From Larix kaempferi (taxonomy: Eukaryota > Streptophyta > Pinopsida > Pinales > Pinaceae): a stretch of DNA of 64,000 nt. Made by a program: the position numbers and the translations under genes. The DNA lies in the NCBI GenBank assembly GCA_027924585.1, contig BSBM01000486.1, positions 39,758,001-39,822,000 of the forward strand, read 5' to 3'. Below the pieces are notes generated by a model, which saw only the letters and a list, made by a program, of their open reading frames with translations, searched no databases and was not told the DNA's origin. Each line of letters begins with the position of its first letter. Positions within the stretch are counted from its first letter, which is position 1. This document shows positions 1-13,039 of the stretch, piece after piece.

Positions 1-748
1 TCGGATTCTCGGATTCTTCCACTTCATTTTGACAAATCTAAAGCTGTTTAGGTAGGATAAATGTAGGATAATTAGGATTACTTGGGGCTAGGGTTCCGAA
101 TCCCCGGTTCCTAATTTTGGGGTGAGTGTCGCACCCGTATTGGATTCTTCTGCGGATTCCGATTGTACCCACGGTTCGTGTAACCTTGCCTAAAACATTT
201 GTTTATTGGACATTGACATTACCAATTATGGATCTAAAGGCAAAATATGCATATGTAAATGCTGGTGTTTCCTCTATTATGTAGTTGCGCAGTATGCATA
301 GGAATCACCTATGTACAGCATTCAAGTTGGACCATTTTGGAAAGAAAAATGTTTAGTAAGCATGTTTAAATGTTTATGATGAATGACAATCCTATTACAG
401 GTGATAGGCTTTTTGAAGAAGAATGGCACCAAATAGATCTTAGCGGCAGTGTCAACATCTTAAAGGATTCTAGGTCATCTCAAATGTTTGGAGGAAACAG
501 TCATAGATGTTGTCCAAAGTTGCACATACTATATTCCTAAATGAATGCCAGGCATCAATGAAGATGAGGTGTCAACGTCATATACATGAATACAAAATGT
601 CACATTTACTAATAAAGATCTGGTTACATCCTGCTATATAGTTTGGATTAATAGATGGCAGACTAAGCAACATAAGCTAAGAAAAATCATATATGATAAA
701 GAAATTTGGGTTGAGAAATGTGTATGAAAATCGCTAATAAGAACTAGA
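1..748. other. Unassigned left flank
   Basis: No gene or recognisable element domain is seen on either strand; open frames are short and have no protein-like motifs. Bases 1-180 repeat the word CGGATTC several times, which could be the edge of an element lying outside the window. The right edge is the 5-bp duplicate GTACC (749-753) made by insertion of T1. Confidence 0.5.
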
Positions 749-753
749 GTACC

Positions 754-3700
754 TATTATCACACAACTTGTAGTTGTCCCTAAAGGTATCCCATCCGGGA
801 TGGTAGAGGAAGACAACTAAAGAGATGACCCAAGAGATGCCACGGTTCCCAATGCAAGCTGGGAGTCACAATAACTGAGGCACTCTTCACTTTAAATCAA
901 GACAAGTCAAGACCAAGGGGGAGACCCTAGTCAATCAATGAAGATCAACTAACCCAAACGTTCCTACGGAAACGTGTAAAAGATGAGTTACGGAAACCAA
1001 TGAGGTGATTAGATTAGGTGGACCCAAGAGTTAAGTATAGTTGAAGAGGCTTAAAGGTGACAAGTGTTTCAACCAATGAATGAATGGGGCCACTTAATGG
1101 ATAGATCTAGTACCATGAAAATACACAAGTGGGGCCCACTTCCTTAAAATATGGAAATGGTCCAAATGGGACCCAAAAGGTGAAGTTAAGGGTGATATGG
1201 CACTAAGGGGTATGCAAGGATGTAGATCTATGGATCTAGGAGGAGATAGATAATACCCACATATGGGATCTAGCAAATGACACTAACCCCAAGGAGTGCG
1301 AATTGACCAAGGGATTCTAGTGCCTTTTGATGAGGGGGCAAATGGAGTCCAAATGATGCCAAAATGTAGATTGGAGTAGTTAAGGCAATTATCAAAGTGG
1401 GTTTTAAGTGGCATGCCCCAATGTGAGCTAGATCTCCATAGATCTAAGATTGAAAATGCATCACCCAATGACCCAAGTGGGGCACAACCCTCAAAATGAG
1501 GAATGGGGCCCACAAGGCAAAAATCAAAAAGGTGAAGCACTAGGGGTAGGTTATCAAAGTAGACCAGTGCAAATCAAGTGGGATCTCACCTACCCAAGTC
1601 TTGGAACTAGCCCCACTAGCTTCCCTCAAGGAGTGTGACTTCCCTCAAGGAGGCTAATGTGCCTTGGAATATGTGTCAAATGAAGGCCAAATGCCACAAA
1701 ACTATAGATCTGAATTGTCGTGGATGCTATAGAGGTGGGTTCTTTTTATTATCCCCAAAGCGAAGCTAGATCCAAGTAGATCTAGGAAAATATAAAATGA
1801 GGGTTTTGATTTTAAGGGTTTGATAACCAATGAAGAAGAATGGATGGATCTAGGTACATACCTTGAAGAACTTACCTCAATTGCTTGTGGCCACTTTGCA
1901 AATTGATAGCATTCTCCCATGTGTATATTTAAGAGTGAGATCTTAGTGCTCCAAGCCAAAACATCCTCCTCCAAAGATGCCAAATCATCCTCCTCCTACA
2001 AGACAAGATCAAGTGAAACAAGCCAAGTAAGAAAATTATGAAAATGATGAAGAGATGTAATAGAAAGCATCAACTATGTCACAAAGATACAATAATGATA
2101 CTCCCTGTCACCAAGATCAACCCAAGAAAGAATATGTGGATCCCTCCAACAATAACCCTCTTCAAATTGTCCTCCTCTTCACCAATTCGGCCTCCCTGCA
2201 ACAAAACAACGTGTAGCCCCAAGATCCACAATGATACATAGAAGACATACTGTATATTCAAAGTGAAAAAGAATCCACAAGAAAAGAGAAGTAGCTCCAC
2301 AAAGAAGTATTATATTCCAGTATTCAAGAGCTCCAAAGGTGCTTTACAATGAGGGGGGTCTCCTCCGTATATAGGATAATAAAGACCAAAACCCTAGATC
2401 TCAAAACCACTTTTTGAAATGAGTGGTTGAGATTAAAAGATCAACAAATATAATCAATGGCTAAGATGAGCCTACAATATATCACATGGATCACTTAAAG
2501 AGAGGGTGACGTCATCCCTCAAAAAGACTCATGGAGGGTGATGTCATCACTAGGAGGGGGCTAAAACATATGGGCCCACCTCATATGACATGGACATGAC
2601 TCAATAAGCTCATGGTGGGGCTAGGAGGCATCAATCCTTACTAGCTCATCCCCATGGCACAATAATATAAATTAATATGTCCAAATAATACAAATGATCA
2701 AATCCTGTCCTCAAAATCTGTAAGAGACATGCAATAAAAGGCCTCTTGTGGCCTTTGTGGACCCCACTGACTGATGATATCTGGCTGGAAGATGGGGGGT
2801 TCACTCTGGAAGACCTTTGTCAAGACCAAGTGCCAAAACCTTGCCTCAATTTTCCAAATCGGATTCCTCAATGACCCTTTTATTCCATTTTTAATCCTCC
2901 TCGAGAATAGTGAAGTTTCCCAAACTGACACCCAGAGTGCCTGTGCTGTAAAACTGAGCCCACCAGGCTGTCCGGAAGGGGGGGATAATGGTAAAAACAA
3001 GTGGCTGGACCACCCCCTTCTCATACAGCGCCCTAAGTGAAACTGGCCTCCAATGCCTCTGCTGGACGGGCTGGGAAAGCATGCCCAAAACTGGTCAACA
3101 GGTGGATAACTACATCTATCACTGTCAGAAGTGCCCGGAACTGAATAATAAGTGTCTCAATGGATCCAGAAGACCCAAATCTACTAGAAATGTCTACTCA
3201 TACACCATGGGTTGACCTGAGGGGTCAACTGTAGGGTCCACCATATCTGGACAGTGCATAATCTGATGATCTAGAAATAATAATAAATCTGCTAAAATGC
3301 ATCAACCATCATTTGAATCATATGTCCACCATATGGTATCATCAACAAGAGTATGAGGGACCATCAATCATCATCCATAGGCATACATGGTCCACATCAT
3401 CACGGATCCCAAGAATGACCATAGTCAAACTAAGTTTGACTAGGTCAAAATATAACCAAGGACAAAATTATATCAATAGTCAAAGACATGTTCCTCTAAT
3501 CATACTCACAGCTTAACTTAAAGTACATCATCATTCCATGGCAGTTTAATACATACAGATATTTAATGTTATTTATACTTTACTTGCACAAGAGCTTTTA
3601 GTAACAGACTCACCCATTGGACATGGTCTAACTGCTAGCTAAGGGTGAAGGCTAAGACAAGGTTGGGCAAAGGGGATGACTTGACCAAAACTCAAATAGG

Positions 3701-4998
3701 TGACACTTTGGACGGGGAAAGGGAAGCTACACTCTGTGCCGAACAAATAATACAAGGAAGGGTTGTGCCTCACAAATGGGTAAGTTGTTTAGAGAGTGTT
3801 TATTCAACTTAGGCATCATGTCTACATCAAGTTGATCCAGGTTCATTCGGATCATTCATTTCATTTCATGGCCTTTTTGGCCTACATAACCCTTCGGATT
3901 TTAGATGTGCCAAGAAGCACAACTAGTTGCAGCTTGCATCCAGGGCATGTTTGTACATATACAAGGTCAGCAATAATAGATATAACTTTGAGTAACCATT
4001 GCTTTTTGGACCTTTTCTATACTCTTCGAGAAGTATTTTTAGCAGTTCATCGCTATAGCCTTTATTCAAGTGTGTTGAGAAACACATTCTAGAATTTTAA
4101 GTTCACAGGCTTTCATTGTGCATTTCCAATATAAGTAGTACATGAGCTTTCAGTTTTAGCCAACAACATCTCAAGTGACTAGGGGGACTTCTGCCAATGC
4201 CAAACATCAGGACAACTGAACAGAATGATTTAGGCCTACAATCCAACTCACCAAAGGCAAGTTCTGTCACCAACTCAGAGCCGAGACACTAAACAAACAT
4301 GGATGCAGTCCAACACAGAGGTAGTAATGGGGAAGTCCTCAGTATCAAAAAGTCAAGAAAGGCAAGTCAAAGGTGAAAGCCAAATCGGGAAGGTCATGGA
4401 TGGATGGAGTCAAATGAATGTGGTGCCTAAGATAGCAGACGAGAATGTTAAGGAAGACCATATCTATGCTCATAGGAGGGTAATACAACCGCTGAGTTTT
4501 GACAGAAAACCTAAGTGTGCAAGTAATACATCCATTAATAGTTATAACATCATCCAAGGTATTCAATTTTAGTTTTAAATAGTATTGCCACATCCTGAAT
4601 CATATACCAAGCTAATGCTGTGAAGATTACTAAAACAACAAGATAAAAGTCCACAATCAATAATCAGAAGTCCATAGGTTATATCACATCATAATAATAA
4701 TCATCAAAAATCATCTGAAACACTGTTGCAATAACATCACTGGGCACTGAACTGAAACTGTATGGAACAAAAGGTCGCATCGGTCATCAAATTTGAGCTC
4801 CCAGGTCATCAAATTTGAGCTCCCAGGGCTCAACCTTGGCACAAGGTCTAACAAAAGTCTGATATAATATACTGCTCTGATCATGAGTGATCTCAAAATA
4901 CAAGCTCGTCATAGCTGATCTCTGTAAAAGCAAAGCTCTGAAATGTGTAGATATCTGCTCAGCAAGGATAGTAGCCCTGCTACTATGGTGTGATAACA
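754..4998 (-). mobile_element. T1: 4.2-kb non-coding element (probable solo LTR)
   Basis: Seen: on the minus strand the element begins TGTTATCACA (4998-4989) and ends TGTGATAATA (763-754), so the last dinucleotide has decayed from CA to TA. A perfect 5-bp target duplication, GTACC, flanks it (749-753 and 4999-5003). The subterminal palindrome AGTAGC/GCTACT lies close to the 5' end. A TATA-like box sits at about 2366-2376 (minus strand) and a W-box cluster at 3424-3448. There is no coding capacity. Known: TG...CA ends, short inverted termini, 5-bp duplications and a mid-element TATA box describe an LTR. Inferred: a solo LTR, since no second copy, primer site or internal domain adjoins it. It belongs to the same subfamily as T2 and T3 by its 5' and 3' ends. 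Confidence 0.82.
3424..3448 (-). promoter_or_regulatory. W-box cluster in T1 upstream region
   Basis: Three TTGAC cores within 25 bases on both strands (GTCAAAC, GTTTGAC, GGTCAA), arranged as a palindrome. The homologous position is kept in T4, T5, T6 and T7. TTGAC[CT] is the WRKY binding core. Binding is inferred, not shown. Confidence 0.5.
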
Positions 4999-7069
4999 GT
5001 ACCATTTGTCACAAACTGGCTCTACAAACTTCAAACACAAGCACAAAGATAAAAAGAGATATCTATAGGATTTTCGTGCTTACATGGGCAATTAATCTTA
5101 TTTGACGGCTAAGTCTAGCATTATCTGTGCAGTGGGTAGCCAACCCAATTGTATAGCTAGCCAAAATTCCCCTCCTCAAATGTTCAGCACCACATGGTCA
5201 TACCACAGCACACAGAAGGATATTACTCATCTGTGACCACCCCTCCTCAATATACAGGCAGAAGGTATCTCCTCATAGTTACTTATCACACAAAGATAAG
5301 AAAGAGTTAGGCATGACTCCTCCATTTAACCTAGTTGGATTCATGTACCCGAAACATAGGTAAATGGATAGACCAAGTGGACACACATACATAGTCTAAC
5401 CGATAATGGTGGATAAAATTAGGTACACAATGCAATATCTATTAATTCCACCAACTTTATCACCCCCACCACAATTAATCATGACCACAATATCATCAAA
5501 CTTAATCAATCACCCGATACATTTCTGGCTTAGAATGATGTAAGGATTTATTCAATATACCAAAACTGTCAAAATTATTGCCATGGTAACACAAGGACAA
5601 GGACGTGTTAATAGACCAGTTTTCACCTAAAATCAGGTCATGTATTAAGTACATATGCTAGGAAAGAAGGATGAATTATGTTGGAGTTGTACCACAATTT
5701 CAGCTATTCCAAAACACTCCTAATCAATACAGGCCACCCACTTTAACGGACTGATGTTCTGCTGCAATCACTGTACATTTGGCACCAAAACACACATGTA
5801 AAGACCCTCAAATCAGGTCGTCACACGTAACCACTAACTGCTGGCCTATAGCAGTCAAATGTGAGCAATTACAGAATGTGGGATGTGAAATTCAACCATA
5901 AATGAGGGTTTCTGCACTTCTTGTACTGGTAGCTGCACTTTCCCAAACAAACAAGAAATGTCTTTAAATGTGAAAAAAGTTATAATGAATGGGGGCCATT
6001 GATATGGACCAAAGTGATAAAATTAGGCAACAAGAAGAAATGCAATAGCAATGAATAAATGAAAGAACTAGAGGAATATACATCAAAATTCATAAAGCTC
6101 TCTTCCTCTAATCCTGACCAGAGATGCCTAGCCCTTTTTATGAGGGAGATAACAAGACATAGAGATCTCAAATCTTATCAAGACCTCCTCAAACAAACAC
6201 TTTTAGGTGAATCACTTCTTGCCTTTTGTCATGTCTACAAGTGGAAGCAGGGGGCATGCAAAGACTCGAGATACTTCTGGCACTAGATCTGTGAGGCCAC
6301 ATATCTTCTCTCACTTTTTGGTGGATAGACCAGCCCCCACGAGGCTCTTGAGGAGTTCCAATTCCCAATATCAACACAAGAAAGTGGCTCACCCCTCATG
6401 TCCAAGACACCAATCCTTCATCACCAAGTTCTTTTCTGTAGCCTCGAGTGTTAGAAAAGTATGGGTAGAACATTCCAGACTTCCTCCCATGATTTCACAG
6501 TGCAAACCTCTCAAACCTAGACTAGGCCCCAAGGACATCATCACATAGTACACAGGTTCCTTCTCCATGATCCATAATTGTATTGGGACATTTATATCCT
6601 CTTTCCTCCTCCACACCTGCCTCTATCTTTGATATGGACGCATCATGCAAGGGCCTCCCCCTCCCCTTCTGATTCTGCACCTACTTCTGATGTGTAGCTT
6701 TTTATCTTGTTTTGTCTTATTATCTTTTGGGTTATATTTTTTGTTTACTTCTCTCTTTAAGCAATTTGGCTTCTTTTAGCCTATGCTTTACCTTTTAGCA
6801 TTTAGTTTATGGGAATTGCTTTGGCACTCCGACAACTAGCCACTATTGTTTGTACATTTGAGTCCCATTGACAATCCTTTTTGATAATTTGTGTTCATCA
6901 ATAAAATCATCTTTTATCTTATCTAGTCAATTTTCTATTTCACATATTACATTTATGTTGGTGGGTAAAGAATCTTCCATATTCATCGCATTTACATTAA
7001 CTTCATTAACATTTCGAACCAGACTGTAAATTTTCAGGCCCTAGGTGACTGTTCTCCTATGTTTCTCTT
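4999..7069. other. Unassigned 2-kb region between T1 and copia-1
   Basis: I find no long open frame, RNA gene or repeat termini here. An AATAAA word at 6900-6905 lies in T-rich sequence that resembles the 3' end of a transcript, but no gene can be read upstream of it. Bases 7065-7069 (CTCTT) would be the target duplicate of copia-1; the matching right copy is not identifiable because copia-1 is broken at 26841. Confidence 0.4.
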
Positions 7070-7868
7070 TGTTAAATAAATCAGATCTGAACTTATCTAA
7101 TCACAGAAATAAATGTTTCTGAACATGCAACAATCACATGTAGCTGAAAATGAACAGCGGAAGCAAAACACAATACAGAAGATTTACACCTTCAAATCAG
7201 CCTTTCATTAATAGATCTAGGCTTACAAGGAAACCTCCACAGCTGCAATAACTTACAGCTATATGGTACACTCAAAAAGGAGCCCCCAAAAAGAAACTTG
7301 ATGAGGAAAAATGCCCTCAATCAACCGAGAAATCCACATGGAGCTTGTTGGCTGTGGTACAAACTGTCTGCACACATATACTGACATGGTCATACAGATC
7401 TATCGATTGAATGGAGCTACTGTATAGATCCGTACAGCTGTATGGATATGCTATACGACTCCATACAACTATACGGATTTGTCCCTACTACTCGCTGAAA
7501 TCTGCCTGGTTGTTGATTGGGCTCCCCTTTGGTGCTCTAATTTCATTCTCTGGATGAGTTTCTTCACCTTCCGACCAACGTATCTTCGAGCAAACAATGA
7601 ATGTATCTTTACCCTCTACTTTGACCTGTCTTTATAGTTTAGCTGCAACCCTAATCTACCAAAACCCTGATCTCTCGCTGAGATCAACAGTTGAGATTAG
7701 TCTAAATCACTAATGTACTAAAAATGCGCTTCATTAGACTTAACAGCAAAATATAAGACTTTCACTTTCATAAAGTGAATTACAAAATAGATTTGACTTG
7801 GACGACTTCACACATGTTTGACACGAAACCTATGTGTAAGTTCCTGTCCGAGCTACAACACATCAACA
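7070..7868 (-). repeat. copia-1 3' LTR
   Basis: On the minus strand the pol frame ends and a purine tract (AAGAGGGAG) directly precedes TGTTGATG at 7868. The LTR ends TTTAACA at 7070, giving TGTT...AACA termini over 799 bp. A TATA-like box (CTATAAAG, minus strand) lies near 7635. Bases 7390-7480 contain repeated near-palindromic blocks around GTATAG and GTATGG. Confidence 0.75.
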
Positions 7869-8347
7869 CTCCCTCTTGGCGAGGAAGGAATTCTGCACCA
7901 ATTCAAGTTTGTCTTTGAATGCTTCAAACTTCCCTTTTCCTAAGGGCTTGATCAGAATATCTGCAACCTGTTGATTTGTGGGTACATATTGGAGCTTCAC
8001 TGTTCACTTATGAATCTTGTCTCAAATGAAGTGATACCTGGTCTCAATGTGCTTGGATTTGTTATGAAAAACTGGATTCTTAGAGTGTTTTATACAACAT
8101 TCATTATCACAGTAAATCACTGTGGGATCCAATTCTTGATCAAATAGACTTGCTAGCAACTTGCAAAGCCAAACGGCCTCACAACTAGCTATACTTGTGG
8201 CCATATACTCTACCTCTGCTAAGCTAAGAGCTGCGAAAGTTTACTTTTGGTTGAACCAGGATATCATCGTTGATCCCAAGTTGAAGCAACACCCTAACGT
8301 GCTCTTCCTGTCTGATGCATTGCCTACCCAATCTGAGTCTGGATACC
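7869..8347 (-). pseudogene. copia-1 pol: RNase H C-terminal part
   Basis: The minus-strand translation shows the end of a copia RNase H. It has the dipeptide environment of EAVWLCKLL, then IYCDNECCIKHSKNP, KHIETRYHF, and the closing block ADI.KPL..GKFE found just before the 3' LTR of copia elements. A stop replaces a residue after YHF, and others occur upstream. The upstream part of the domain continues at 12824 beyond T2, whose ATACC target duplicates are 8343-8347 and 12824-12828. RNase H degrades the RNA strand during reverse transcription; this copy is not functional. Confidence 0.88.
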
Positions 8348-11300
8348 TGTTATCACACCATAGTAGCTGGGCTACTATTCTTGTTCAACAGATATCTGCA
8401 CATTCCAGAGCTTCCATTATTCAGAGCATGGCTATGATGATTGTATATTTTATGATCACTCATGATCAAAGCAGTGTATTATTCAGACTTATGATAGACC
8501 TTGTGTCAAGGCTGAGCCTTGAGAGTTCATATTTGATTACCGATGTGACCCTTTATCCCATACAGTTTCAGTTCAGTGCTTAGAGATGTATTGCAGCAAT
8601 GTTGCAGATGGTATATGATGTTTCTTGCTATGATGATGTTGTATGATCTATGGATGTTTTATCATTGACTGTGGATTATTATCTTGTTGATTTAGTCGTG
8701 ATCACAGCATCTGCTTGGTATATTATTCCTGATGTGGCAAACTGTTTAAAATGAACTATAAATCATAAAATGGACAATTGCTTGCACATTTAGGTCATTT
8801 AACAAAACCCGCTGGTTTTCCACCTTACATAGATATGGTCTTTCCTCACACCAGTTGTCTGCTAGTGTAGGCTCCATACTCACTTGACTCCATCCATACA
8901 TGACTTTCCTATTTGACTTTAAACCTTGACCTGTCTCATTTGACTTTCTGATACTGAGGACTTCCCCATTTTTCTACCTCTATGTTTGGACCGCATCCCT
9001 GTATGTTCAGTGTCTCGGCTCTAAGTTGGTGACAAAACTTGCCTTTAGTGAGTTGGATTGTAGGCCTAAATCATTCTGGTCGGTTGTCCCGATGTTTGGC
9101 ATTGGCTCGAACTCCCCCTAGTCACTTGAGATGTTGTTGGCTAAAACTGAAAGCTCATGTTCTACTTATGAAAACTTATAAATTCGCCCATGGAAACTAA
9201 AAAGGGCAAGAGCGATGAACAGCTAAAAATACTCCTCGAAGAGTATAAGAAAGGTCCAAAAAAGCAATGGTTCTTAAAAGCTATATCTAAACAATTGCTG
9301 ACCTTATATGTATTTGAAAACATGCCCTGGATGCAAGCTGCAACTAGTTGTGCTTATCAGCACACCTAAGATCCGAAGGGTTATGTAGGCCAAAAAGGCC
9401 ATGAAATGAAATTGAATGATCCTAATGAACCCGGATCAACTTGATTTAGACATGATGCCTAAGTTGAATAAGCACTCTCTGAACAACTTATCCATTTGTG
9501 AGGCACAACCATTCCCCGTGTTATTTTGTCCAGCACAGAGTTTGTAGCTTTCCCCCTTCTCCCAGTGCAAAGTATTTTTGAGTTAAGTTAGATAAGTCAA
9601 CCCCTTGGCCCAACCTTGTTCCTAGCCTTCATCCTTCACTAGCAGTTTGACCATGTCCAATGGGTGAGTTTGTCATTTGAACTATTGTGCAAGTAATTTT
9701 ATATAACAAAGGAATATGCTAACTTGATTAATGCCACTGAATGGATGTTATACTTTGAGCTTGGCTGTGAGAATGATTAGAGAAGCATGTCTTAGTCTAC
9801 TAATGTGATTCATCCTTGGTTGTATATTATTGGGATCCGTGATGATGTGGGCCATATATATATACCTATTGATGATGATTGATGGTCCCACATACTTGAT
9901 GATGATGCCATATGATGGACATATGGTTCAGATGATGATTGATGCAGTTCAGCAGTTTTATTTATTACTTCAGATCATCAGATTATGCACTGTCCATATA
10001 TGGTGGACCCTACAGCTGGCCCATTAGGGCAACCCATGGTGTATGAGTACACATTCCTAGTGGATTTGGGTCTTCTAGATCCAATGAGACACTTATCTCT
10101 CAGTTCTGGGCACTTCTGACAGTGATTGATGCAGTTTTACACTTGTTGACCAGATTTGGGGCTGATTTCCCAGCCTGAGCAGCAGGGGCCATGAGAGGCC
10201 AGTTCACCTAGGGCGTTGTATGAGGAGGGGGTGGTCTAGCCACTTGTTTTTACCATTTACGCCCTCTTCTAGAGAGCCTGGTGGGCTCAGATGGACAACG
10301 CAGATGCCCTAGGAGGCAGTTTTGGCACTTTCACAGTTACCGAGGCAGTTAAAAAATGGGATAAAGTGGTCACTGAGGAATTCGATTTGGGCAATTGAGG
10401 CAAGGTTTTGGCATTTGGTTTTCACAGAGGCCTTCCAGGGTGATCCCACTATCTTCCAGCCAGTTTTCACCATGTGGGTAGGCCCACAGCGATCACAGGA
10501 AGTCTTTTACTGCTTGTCTGTCACAGATTTTGAGGACAGATTTGATCATTTATATTATCTTGGACATATTTTATTATTTTATTGTGCCTTGGGGATGAGC
10601 TAGTAAGGATTGATGCCTCCTAGCCCCACCATGTGCTTTAATATGTCATGTCCTAGCCATTATGAGGTGGATTTTTGTACTTTTACCCCTCTAGTGGATG
10701 ACGTCATCCTCACTTTGTACCATTTAGTTAGGGCGTCATCATTATATTGGGTGATCCATGTGATGTATTGTTATGATTCATTATTAGCCATTGATCATGT
10801 ATTGAGATCTTTTAATCTCAACCACTCATTTGATGTAGTATTGTAGAGTGGTATAGGGTTTTGGTATTTATTATCCTAAATAACGAAGAGACCCCCTATT
10901 GTATAGCTCACCTTTGGAGCTCTAGAATATTGGAATAGAACACTTCTTTGTGGAGCATATCTCTCGTCTTGTGGATTCTCTTGCATATTGAGTATACAGT
11001 ATTTCTTCTATGTATCATTGTGGATTTTGGTGCTTCTACTAGTTTTCTGGCAGGAAAGTCGAATTGATGGAGAGGAGGGCGATTTCTTGAGGGTTATTGT
11101 TGGAGGGATCCACATATTCTCTCTTGGGTTGATCTTCTGACAGGGAGTATCATTATTGTATCTTTGTGACATAGTTGATGCTTTCTATTACATCTTTCTA
11201 TCATTTTCATAATCATCTTGCTTGACTTGTTTCTTTGATCTTGTCTTGTAGGAGGAGGACGATTTGGCTATCTTGGAAGAGGACGTTTTGGTTGGAGCTC

Positions 11301-12823
11301 TTGGATCTCACTCTTGAATATACACATAGGAGAATGCTATCAATTTGCAAGGTGGCCACAAGCAATTGAGGTAAGATCTACAAGGTATGTGCCTCTTTCA
11401 TCCATTCTATCTTCTTTGGTCACAAACCCTAATTAATTAAAACCCCAATTTTGGTTTTTCTTAGATCTACTTAGATCTAGCCTTGCTTTTGAAAAGATCT
11501 TAAGAACCCACCTCTATAGCATCCACCCCTAGCTGGATCTATAGTTTGGTGGTGATTGGGTTAAAATTGACACACTTTTCAAGGCAATATAGCCCTTTTG
11601 AACCAAATCGCACTTCCTTGGAGAGGCTTGTTGGGTTAGATCTAGCATATGGGTAGGTGAGATCCCGCTTGATTTGTAATCTACACACTTGATAACCTAC
11701 CCCCAGACTTTTACTTTGGTGATTTCTACCTTGTGGGCATCATTCCACATTTTAAGGGATTAAAACCCCCTTTTGAACTACTTGGCACCTTAAAACTCAG
11801 ATCTAGTAAGATCTAACCCTTGGATTGACTTCATTTTCTAGATCCACATAGATCGATGCATAAGCTACTCGGATCTACAATTTGGTGGCCATTGGACTTG
11901 ATTTGGCACACCTTATCCACCTTTTAGCCCTCCTTGAGCAAGGTCGCACTCCCTTGAGTGAGTAAGTTTGCCCACTTTGAGGAAGTGGGTGGTTGAGATT
12001 TTTGTGGATTTGGAACGGCCATACCTTGAAACCTAGGTCTAGAGTATCATTTTGTGACGATCTGCCTTGGGGGTAGCATTCCTTGTTTTAAGGGATTGTG
12101 GTCCACTTAGGGTCATATCATGAAATCCTAGATCTAGTAAGATACAACTACTTAATCTCAATTAGCCCACTTAACTTGACCTCTAGGTGTCCCGATCTAC
12201 ACTTTGACATATCTTTCGACTCCATTAGCCCATCCAACAAGGCACTAGTCCTCCTCAAAGCAAGTCGCACTCCTTGGGAATTGTGTCAAACCTTAGATCG
12301 GGTACATGGGTACTCCTAAATTCAACTTAGATCCATAGATCTACTCACTACATATCCTCTAGTGCCAATTGCATCCCTTAACTTCACCTTGTGGGTCCAC
12401 CTTAAGCCATTTCACTTATCCCAAGAAGGTAAAACCCACTTGTGTACCATACGGTACTATACCTTGTCATTATAACTAATCATGTGGCCTAAATCATACA
12501 TTGGTTGAAATGCTAATCATTCCTCAAACCACCTTCAACCATATTTTAAATTCTAGGTCCACTTTACCTTGCATTGGTTTCCGTAACTTACCACTTACTC
12601 ATCCCTAGGAACCTTTGTTTGGGTCCAATCATCCTTGATTGGTTATAGGGTCTCCCCCTAGGTCTTGATTCACCTTGACCTAAAGCGAAGAGTGCCTCAG
12701 TTGACGTGACTCCCGCCTTGCATTGGGAACCATGGCATCTCTTGGGTCACCTCTTTAGTTGCCCATCTCCTCTACCGTCCCGGATGGATACCACTAGGGG
12801 CAACTAAAAGTTGTGTGATAACA
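8348..12823 (+). mobile_element. T2: 4.5-kb non-coding element (probable solo LTR)
   Basis: Seen: starts TGTTATCACA and ends TGTGATAACA, a perfect 10-bp inverted repeat with TG...CA ends. Perfect target duplicates ATACC lie at 8343-8347 and 12824-12828, and they interrupt the copia-1 RNase H frame. The first 30 bases hold the palindrome ATAGTAGC-TGG-GCTACTAT; the last 30 hold CAACT/AGTTG. The TATA region at 10875 is degraded compared with T3. Three degenerate ~330-bp repeats occupy 11536-12300. No protein is encoded. It is very close to T3 (about 95% in stretches compared by eye). The W-box cluster present in five other copies is missing. Confidence 0.88.
11536..12300 (+). repeat. Three degenerate ~330-bp tandem repeats inside T2
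   Basis: Two anchor words recur in phase: GATCTA(T/C)A...TTTGG/TTTGA at 11536, 11872 and 12194, and TCGCACT.CCTTG near 11609, 11949 and 12264. Spacing is therefore about 315-340 bp. The same three-part arrangement can be followed in the 3' half of T3, T4, T6 and T7, so the triplication predates the spread of the family. Confidence 0.6.
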
Positions 12824-13039
12824 ATACCCATGCAACTTCAGCTCGCCATCTCCAAGATATCTCAATCCATACTCCACTATTCCCCTCAAGTATCTGAGCA
12901 CAAGTTTTACTGCTACCCAATGCTCCAGCCTCGACTCCACCATGAACTGGCATAAGGTGTTCACTGCAAAACATATATCCGGCCTAGTGTTGACCAGATA
13001 CATCAAGAAACTATTAGTTGCTTGTACAACGTGGGATCC
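12824..13039 (-). pseudogene. copia-1 pol: RT/RNase H junction fragment
   Basis: A 216-bp island of copia-1 between T2 and T3. The minus-strand translation shows the conserved copia stretch around TNSFLMYLVNTRPDICFAV and LRYLRG, which links the reverse transcriptase thumb to RNase H. The frame continues leftward into 8347 once T2 is removed and is supplied from 17509 on the right once T3 is removed. It is too short to be functional, but it proves that T2 and T3 are separate insertions rather than the two LTRs of one element. Confidence 0.88.
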
